This document shows positions 53,651 through 62,600 of a stretch of DNA of 64,000 bases, one piece after another. The notes under the pieces are model-generated. The model saw only the letters and a program-made list of their open reading frames with translations. It did no database searches and was not told the DNA's origin. The stretch is from Dromaius novaehollandiae (lineage: Eukaryota; Chordata; Aves; Casuariiformes; Dromaiidae). Location: the NCBI RefSeq assembly GCF_036370855.1, contig NC_088098.1:38877981-38941980 (forward strand), in the 5' to 3' direction. Each line of letters begins with the position of its first letter. The stretch's first letter is position 1. Position numbers and translations under genes: made by a program.

Positions 53651-56600
53651 AATCTTCTAAGATTTGTAAATACAAGGACATGAAAAACTGCTTCTTAGTC
53701 TGTTGAACACTTCTGAAGGGTAATTTCAAATCTCAGACTACAATGCAAAGTTTATTCACTGAATTTCTAATTTTGGAGTACTATAAAGTGATAGTCAAAA
53801 ACATACAAGTATTGAGAAAACTAATGATTTAACACAATAATAAGAGTAGTGCCTTTAAACATTTTTTTTTCTCCTCCTACCACACAGGTCACTCAAACCA
53901 AAGAGATAAAAATTAAAGAATTACAAACACAACAAACAATTTAACCTTGGTCCTGCTTTGTCACCTCAGAATTAACACTTTACAGGAGTCTATTTAGATA
54001 AGGCTATTCATTTGTTATACTTGCCAAAAAGTCCACACAGTCAAACAAGTTTTTATTTGCTAAGTGCCAAAATTAAGCCAGTTTTACTTCAAGGTAAAGC
54101 ACTGTTTTTTTGTGCCAACGCTACATTAGTTTTTCCTTATTTGCTTCCACTGTCATGCATGAAGCATATTGCCAGCAAAAGCACCAAAAAGATAAGTGCA
54201 ATTAATGGCAAGGAGTAATCTTGCTATCTCAAAATCATTTCAGCAATTGGTGCTTCCTATTTCCACATATATCTTGGAAGGAAGGCAGGAAGGAATCCTT
54301 ATAATTATGTATTACAGATATGCTCTTAACACTTGAAATATAGCTTGAAGACAGACATACAACTTGAAATTTAGAAATGTAATTCTTCTATCTAGAAGTT
54401 AAAGAAATACTGTACTTTAAATATAGGGACAGAAGAGAGAAAAATGCTTATCACTGTCTCATAAGAAGAAATAATGAAGTTGTTATGCAAGGTATAACGG
54501 AACAGCTTAAGTAAAACGTTCATAAATAATCTAGTTGCTCACTAACAGAAAGCTAATATAATCTGAAGTCCATAAATATTTAAGCCCCCAAACACTAAGT
54601 ATCCCAGGTTACAAAAATTCATTTTCTCAGTATCAGTCTTAAAGCTCACTAGTAGGACACTGTTCACCTGTACAGTGGATTCTGGAATAGATTGGAGATT
54701 CAGATATTTTTAAGCTAATAACTGTCTCAGTGCTACATCCACACACAATAAGCTGCAGGGATCCAAATTTCAAGAGGAGAACATTTTAATGGAACCAATT
54801 GCAATTCCCAGAGAGGTATGTTCAGTACCTTTATACTAGGCTCTGGGCAAGTCTCGTTACTGCTCTTCTGATCCATGTTTCGAAAGAAGGGATGTTACTT
54901 AACCTCCACAGCTAGGACAGCCAATTGCCATTGTCTGTTAGCTTTACTATTATTTGTGACGTATAAAGGAACCACTAGTCTTATTAAGCCACACACGGTT
55001 ATTGCAAAAATAAGGATGAAGAAAAACCTATGTTAGGATAAGTAGAGACACCTGCCTCCTCTTGGATAACAGAAAAATGCAAGTAACCAAAGTAACAGCA
55101 AAGTATACAGAGATTTAAGCTTTGAGACAGAAAAGAATCAAGAAAAATAAATATAGGGAAGAAAAAAACACACTGGGTAGTAAAAAGTGAATAATTAATA
55201 GAGTTTGAAATAAATCCAAGTTAAGATAAACAGTTTTAACTTGACTTCCAAATCAAGAATGATTTAGAGGTTTCTGGACCAACATAAATATTTTGGTCAG
55301 AAGCAAGCTGAACGGTAAAGTACCCTTCCTTGATCTCCCTGACCAGGCAGACTCTAGGACGGGGTAAAGGTGACACACGCAGAGGTTTGCGGTTCCAACC
55401 GGAGCCATGACACCGCTCCGGGCCGGACTTCTCAGCTGTGACATCACACAAACCCCTCGACCTCAGGGCAATGCTGCCTTCCCCCAGGGCAATTCCAATG
55501 ACATCATTTAAGTAGGGAACTGTTACTAAAAATCTTTAAGTCGCTCTGATTTTTTTCAGCATCTATTAAACATTTGTTCTAAATGGAAGAAACAGCAACT
55601 CTTCTTTAACACTCTGACACATGAAGTATCTTTTTAAAGTGTGTGTCAAGACCTTGAGTGCATCCCCCCTCTCTCTCTCTCAGAGATTTCCTCACCTGTG
55701 CCTAAGGCCAGCTCTGACATGGTGCAGCTGTGTAACACTGGATGAGAGAAAGCAGTGAGAAGCAGGCATCTCCCCCACTTCCCCTGGGAGATGTATTTAA
55801 GCCTTTTGTCCTAGCCTGAGCTAATGTTACAGATATGCCTGTGCCTGGCCACATACCTCACTGATCCAGCATCCATGGATTTTGGTTTCTGGCTTGACCT
55901 CAGACCTGCTTCATCACTATGGACTTGTCTGGCAACCTGGGCTCTTGGCTAAGCCTGGCTGCCCTCACCAGCCCGGCTCTGCTCGCCTTGCCCTGCTGCT
56001 GTGGGACAGTGCTCCTGGTTGGTACGGTCACTCCCCACCCCGGGTTCACCTTCCCCTAGGGAGCAGCCTGCTCTTGCTGCAACCTGACAATTGGCTTTAA
56101 GCGTCTATTATCATGCTCTTCCTTTGTAAAAGCCAAAAAGCCAGTGGATGCACCAGCAGAAAATACAAACACACATACTTAGATAACTTAAAGCATCTTT
56201 AAACTCTATCTTGTAGTGATGCTTAAGGAAGAAAAACAGACAACTTAAACTCCACAGTTCAGCGATCAAACCATACACAACTTCCCCCTTTGCAAAATGC
56301 AGACTCTCCCCCTCTCTTTTTCTCTTGAAGACATTAAAGACATATGTTTTATGAAATATCTGATAAACATATTTTTACAGAACTCCATTCTAAAAACTTA
56401 AGAAATACTAGATAAAAATTTAGCGCATTGACATGCCAGACACTTTTTGCTGATCAGAGCATTCAGGCTCTGGAAGAAGAGACTTGGGATCACTATGTAA
56501 CAAGAGTAAAGGTCTTTTTAGTTGCCCCATGGTAGTCCACGTTTTCTTCCTTTTTAAAGTTTAACCATCCCAAGATGTTAGTGCTATCTTTCTGGTGACT

Positions 56601-56658
56601 GCAGTGTCTATCTCTCAGCTCCAGTATGCACAGTCTCAATTTTCACTGCATCTCAATA

Positions 56659-56698
<40 letters not shown>

Positions 56699-59600
56699 TT
56701 GGGACTATATCATGGTGATTATGAATTTGCCTGGCTCCCGCCTTTTCCATTTCTATAAGACTGCCAGAGAGTATAAACATGCATAGTAATTATATCTAGT
56801 TTACTGTACTACTAAGCACACTTTCCTTTGTGCTCTTATTGCCCCACAGAAGTGAACCTTTATACATGACTTCAGAGGTACAAAGGCCCTTTCAATAAAC
56901 AGAACAAAAGAATACACACAACTATGTTTTAGACTTTTGTAAGTGATTAAACTAAAGCTTTTCCAGTTACAGTTTCTTTAGCATTCTTATACGATTTGCT
57001 ACAGCTCAGTGAACAGCATTCTCACCTACACCTTAAAGGATTGCAAATTCTGTTCCATACAAAGAACCAAATCTATCGTTACACTTGGCTAGGCAAAACT
57101 AGACGCCAAGATTACAGCAAGAAGAATCCACGTCTCCTTTTCACTAAGCTGAACTGTAGCTTGCCCTGTGATGTTATCTTGAGAATTGTATTAATAAACT
57201 TGCTTTCATCTTTATCTGTTGCTAAATTTGAAGAGAAATCTTCAAGATTATCTAAAATGAAAGTTAAATACATTTGTACTTAATAAAAAAGGTACTCAAC
57301 TCTTTTGTATGATGACATTAAGCCAGTTTGAGGCTGCTTTCCTTACCTTGCTTTTTGATATAGAATGTGCCGTATCCTCTTTACTTTGTGACACATCGTC
57401 CTTCCCTTTGTCAAAACCTTAAAGAAAAGGCGCCATTGTTATGAATGATTTGAATAAGTTACATTTTACATGAGTTAGCCTGTGAAATAAATTTAGCAAC
57501 TTCCATTTAACAAACAAGTGCAAGCAAGTCAGATGTTTTTAATAAAGTTTTATATCATTTCAGTATATAGCTTACCACAAAGATTCTACTGAGGTTTTTT
57601 AAAATTAAAACTAATTGAAAAATTAGTTTTCAAACAACGCATGCATATTAGTCCACTACATCAGCTGAAATTTTCCCTGTTACCACAAAATAGACAAAGT
57701 TAACACCCAGTCTAGGCCAGGACATCCATCATATTTGGATGGTGCTGCAACTGATTCAATAACTTGACCAGTCACAACTGTGGTCTGCCAGCTTTTGTCC
57801 TTTTTTTCCCCACTCCCAAACATGCACTTATACATATACAGTGCAGCACCAAGCAAAGCCTTGTTTTGTTCATTTCTGTAGATAAATATACCCTGTTAAA
57901 TTCCAGATATATGAAAGCACATCTACAACATAGATTAAGACTACCAGCCAGTTTCCTGCAAGAAAATATAAAAGGCTGCTTATGTTCGCCTTGAACTCAT
58001 ACTTCCAGCTTGACACTGGATAGGCGTACGTATGAGGCTTGACAGTAAAGCAATCAAAATCCCACATTTATCCTATGTGAAAGATTCACAACATAAATTC
58101 CACATTTTATCAGGATCCAAAAAGCAAAGTGAAACAACAGCGGTAGCCAGTATGTGTGTGACAATGGAAAGGAGGTTAAACTGCTAATGATGTTTTTGTG
58201 CAGCCACTACTAGGTGCAGAAAAGCACGCTATGTTCTCAGTGCGTATTAAGGAAAAAAATCTACTACGTATATGAGACAACACCTTAGTGATCCATTTTG
58301 CTTGAACAGGTCTGTTCTAGTGTAAACTCTTATAAAGAGAAATAAAACAAATTTCTCAATGAATTTACTGGAGTAAATAAGGGATGCCACCATTCACATG
58401 CTCTCCAGATATAAAGCAGACAAACACGAAGTCATACACAAATTTCAGGAATAATCCAGCCAGCCAAAAAGCTTTGCATCACTCTTGAGACCAAAAAGAG
58501 TAAGTCTTAGCCCACCAGAGGGCACTACATTAACACGTAACTTGTAAATAGACACCAGTGCTCTCCTGAGCTTCCCTTCTGGAGGCTGGAGGGCAACTTC
58601 AGAACTTGGAAATAGAAATTGGTACTTCAGAGATCCCCGAAGGGAGAAGGGGAGCAGTTCAATATCACATTCTTGGGGGAAGCTGGGGGGCTTCCGACTT
58701 CTCCAGACTTTTAGGAAAGCTTTGTAAACTCTCTGTAGCAGTGTTGGGTAGCTCATGTTCCTGATGTGTGATGTTTTTGAGAACTGATATCTTCACCCTC
58801 CCACAACTCAGATGTTCAGATATCACAGGCTCATCTATTGCAAATACACACCTTTAGAAGTTACACTGAGTCACAGAGGCATTAGGCTGGTCTTCAGATT
58901 ACACAAGAAATCAGAGATTCCCCTTAGTTTTGGTAATCGGGATTTTTTTTTAAGTATTAATTAATACCTTTTGCAGAGATTGTCTTTCAGTATATGTATT
59001 TTTTAAACTGAACTTTACCTCATTTAAATTTTATACAAAGAAAACTTTACACGGCTTTACAGAAGCCCTTTTGTACGTAGCTTATTAAACCCTTCCTTTA
59101 CAAAATTCTTCTATCCAACTAGTGATGGGTTTGTTCAGGTACTAGAAACCCATAACATGGAAGACTACTTCACTGCAGGGGAGGAGTGCCTAGACAGGCA
59201 GAAGATTTGTAGAAGTAGCATTGAATCCTGAAAACCAAAAGGCAAGTCAAGGTCCAGAGGCTGAAAGTCACAGTTAATATAACACCAGATACAAAAGCAC
59301 ATTTTCTACAGCACAGGTAATCAGGTGATAAAGCAGTGACAACAACAAAGTTGCTTCAAAGCCTTAAAGGACAGAACTGCCTTAGTTCACTGAGAAACTA
59401 TTAAATATGATGCCAGTTTGGGGAAATCAAGTATATGCTATAACCACAGAAGTGATTTTCTTTTCTCTTTACTCCCACATCCAGGAGAAAGCTCCAACTA
59501 GGAACCAGGTTCCACTGAAAATGTAACATAGACATTTTCTAATGACTTTCCAGTTTATATATGTGTGTGTCTGTGTGTGTGTATATACACACACACACAC

Positions 59601-62600
59601 ACATTTATATATATATATATATAAATATATATACACATACACGTGTGTGCACACATACACACCTCAGGAACTAGAATCAACAAGAAAGTGCTACAACAAG
59701 ACTGTAGTACTGAAAGAAAAGCAGCTATAATTCACAGCTTGCTTTCTAAAGCAGAGCAGCTTTAATGACTTTACACATTTTTACCTAACGAGCCCTTAAA
59801 TCAGTCTCACCAAGCAAAATGAAAACAGAACGAGCTGCTCTGTACTCAAAGCATCAGGCACAAAGAGCAAAGTTCAGCCATGTTTCCCCGGACTTCATTT
59901 TCTTGCTTCTAGTATTTCCAGTCTGAGAGATGCACACAGTCACTGATTTATAAATGTGTCACCACACTTACTGTATCCTCCCTTAGTCACGGAGTCTGGA
60001 ACACTTTGCAATACACCATTGCAGTTTATAACAACAACAACAACAGTCATAATTCCCTACCCTACACTACCATACTTGTAACTAAACTACTCTCTCACTA
60101 GAAAGAGTGAGCTCATTTCAGAATACAGGAGGCAGGCTTTTCTCCCTGTGATTAAGAAAAAAAAAAAAGAAAAAATCAATCAGAATTCAGTTGCTGACCT
60201 AGCCACAGCCTTGCTCAGTATAACAACGCTTTCGCCAGCAAGTCTCTGTTAAGATGGAGGTTTCAAGTACAGGAAATAGTCCTCTCAACACCAGTAGTTT
60301 CAGACTAATGCTTGCTAGGAAGTTTGTACTGAAACACCACAGAAAGCTATCTATGGGCTGAAAGTGAGGACAATATACAGTTTGCCTTGGAAATACTTGG
60401 TCAAGGAAACAGCAAAATCAGAACAATTATATTCACAGGATCAACAATAAGAAATACTGTTTTCTCCCTTCCTGCCATCAGCAATGAACTGCAAAATTCT
60501 CTATGGACTCCTGACAAAGACAACAGCATACCTGATCAAAAATATGCCTCACAGTGCTTTGTGCTATTGCTCTTTTTGTAGTTTTGTTAGCCCCCAAGAT
60601 ACTGAACGTTGCACTTCCCGATCTGAAATGCTAACACAACAAGTAGCTGAGTTCACTGGCTGGAGCACAGACAGTGTCAGGGTATGAGAGGCTAGAGGCA
60701 GTGTCTAATAAAAACAATGTTTTTCAAGATTCTCAGTGTTTTGTGATTCTCAGTGTTTTCAGCTCAATATTTTAGTTTTCTTACCCTTTCCAATCCTATA
60801 ATTCAATTGGGAACTACTTAATAGGACGGTTTGATAAATGCATATAACTTGCGCAACCAGAACTTTGTACATGCGGGACATCATTGGAACAAAACCGAAC
60901 ACTGCTCCTTTTGAGACCAAGCTGGAACATCCTGCCAATACTGAAGAAGAAATCCTTCAAAACATTGCCTTCAGAGAAGGATGAATATACACACATACGA
61001 TCAGGGTTCAAGCAGTGGAATTCTTAGTCTGTGGTATGGCAACATTTTAAGACAAAACTGTTAAGAAGTTAAGTTTTAAGTTAAGAAGCATCAATCGGGA
61101 AGGATAACTTAGTTGTTACTGTTCTTTCAGTTGTTACTGTTCTTTCAGTTGCACCTGCAATCTGTCCCTTCAATCTTGGCAGAAGGGAAAAAAAACAACC
61201 CACCAACCAGGCAACATCTACATCTCAAAGTCTGATTTTCTAGCTCTCAGCAAATATCACCTGTAGTTAGGATACCTTAATGAGAAAAATACATCAGAAA
61301 AAACATACCGCTTCTTAGTACCAACAAAACTGTTCCACCTAAAAGATAAGAAAGAATTACCATCTGCTACAGGCTTTTTTAAAAACAAAACAAAACAAAA
61401 CAAACATAGGAACTAGTAACAAGCAATCAATGCATGAAAAGATCACAAATAGCAAGCCAAGCCACAGCATCACTGACTTTGAAATGAAAGACAAGGAATA
61501 GACTGATTTGATTAGCGGTGTGCATGCACAGTTTTGAAGACCAAATAATTGAGCTAAAAAACTGTATGCTTCTGCAAGAATTGCTGCCAGCTATACTTAA
61601 AGGGAGATAGAAGTACCAGTGTTATAAAATAACCATGGCAGGAGAAAAAAAGAAAAAAGAAAAAGAAAAAGAAAAAATTCTTTAATATTTGAACATAGAA
61701 GAGAATAGCACTTTCAAATAATTGATTTTCAAAAGTTTGTTGACAACCGACTTTAACAATACAATTGTATACTAATTACTTTGGATTCTTCCATCATTCC
61801 AAAACTGAAGTCAACAGAAAAGCAGGCAAAGGCGTTATATCTATTTTCTTACAGTAATGTTTTCTTTGCAAACACTATATAAAACAAATTAAGAGTAACC
61901 ACAGAATTTCCTCACTGTAACTACACACAAGCATATTTTAGATGGGCAAAAACGATTCCTTGCTTAGCACAAAATGAAAGGCCATACCTACCAACATATT
62001 CATATTGTCTAAATTATTCAGACAAATGACAGATTCGAAGGGATCAATCTTTTAGTTATCTGGTTTAACTTCATTTTTTCTTTTCTTTTTTTTCCCCTCC
62101 ATTTGTTCATTTCAAATCATTCATTGTCAACTTACAGACAGCGATCAGTTTTAATGTACAATCCCATGTAGGAAGAAACCAAATAGGAAACTCTAATTTT
62201 GTTTCAGTAACTACCATATCACATGCATTTATTTTAAAGGGTAGGGAAATTTTGTCTAGCTGCCAGCTCCATACTTTCAACTTTACTTGAAATCCTTATT
62301 TCTTGAGCAGCTTTAATAAAACACAGTGTTAAATTCTTGGTAGAAGGCTAATCAGTTCCTGAAGCACAGTGAAGGGAAACATTGTATGGTAAAACATGAG
62401 GTTTAACAGAGCCCTATGTCCCAAGCCACTGCCCCCCCGCCTGCAGTTGCAATTGCTGCTCCAGTGACCTTGCAAGCCAGCACACGCCAGTGATGCAGAG
62501 AGCTCTCAAATCACAATCTGCAGCTCCCGCACACTCTGCGCTCCAGCTGTTTTCCAGGGGCTAGGACTTGCAAATTCAGTGATCTGTGCTGCGGGCAGCA

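Larger units (their letters stand above)
52609..57346 (-). other. OSBPL8 intron 2
   Basis: 4.7 kb. It contains the candidate alternative first exon (54829-54876), two CRE-like TGACATCA sites (55439-55446, 55499-55506), a possible retroelement fragment (about 55630-56150), T32 (56662-56693), A30 (53614-53643) and (AAAT)n (53451-53482). Confidence 0.8.

Noticed and set aside
55236-55451. 71-codon minus frame starting [10 protein letters not shown]
   Set aside because: No in-phase donor joining to exon 3 could be justified and no family is recognised; treated as part of a possible promoter patch.
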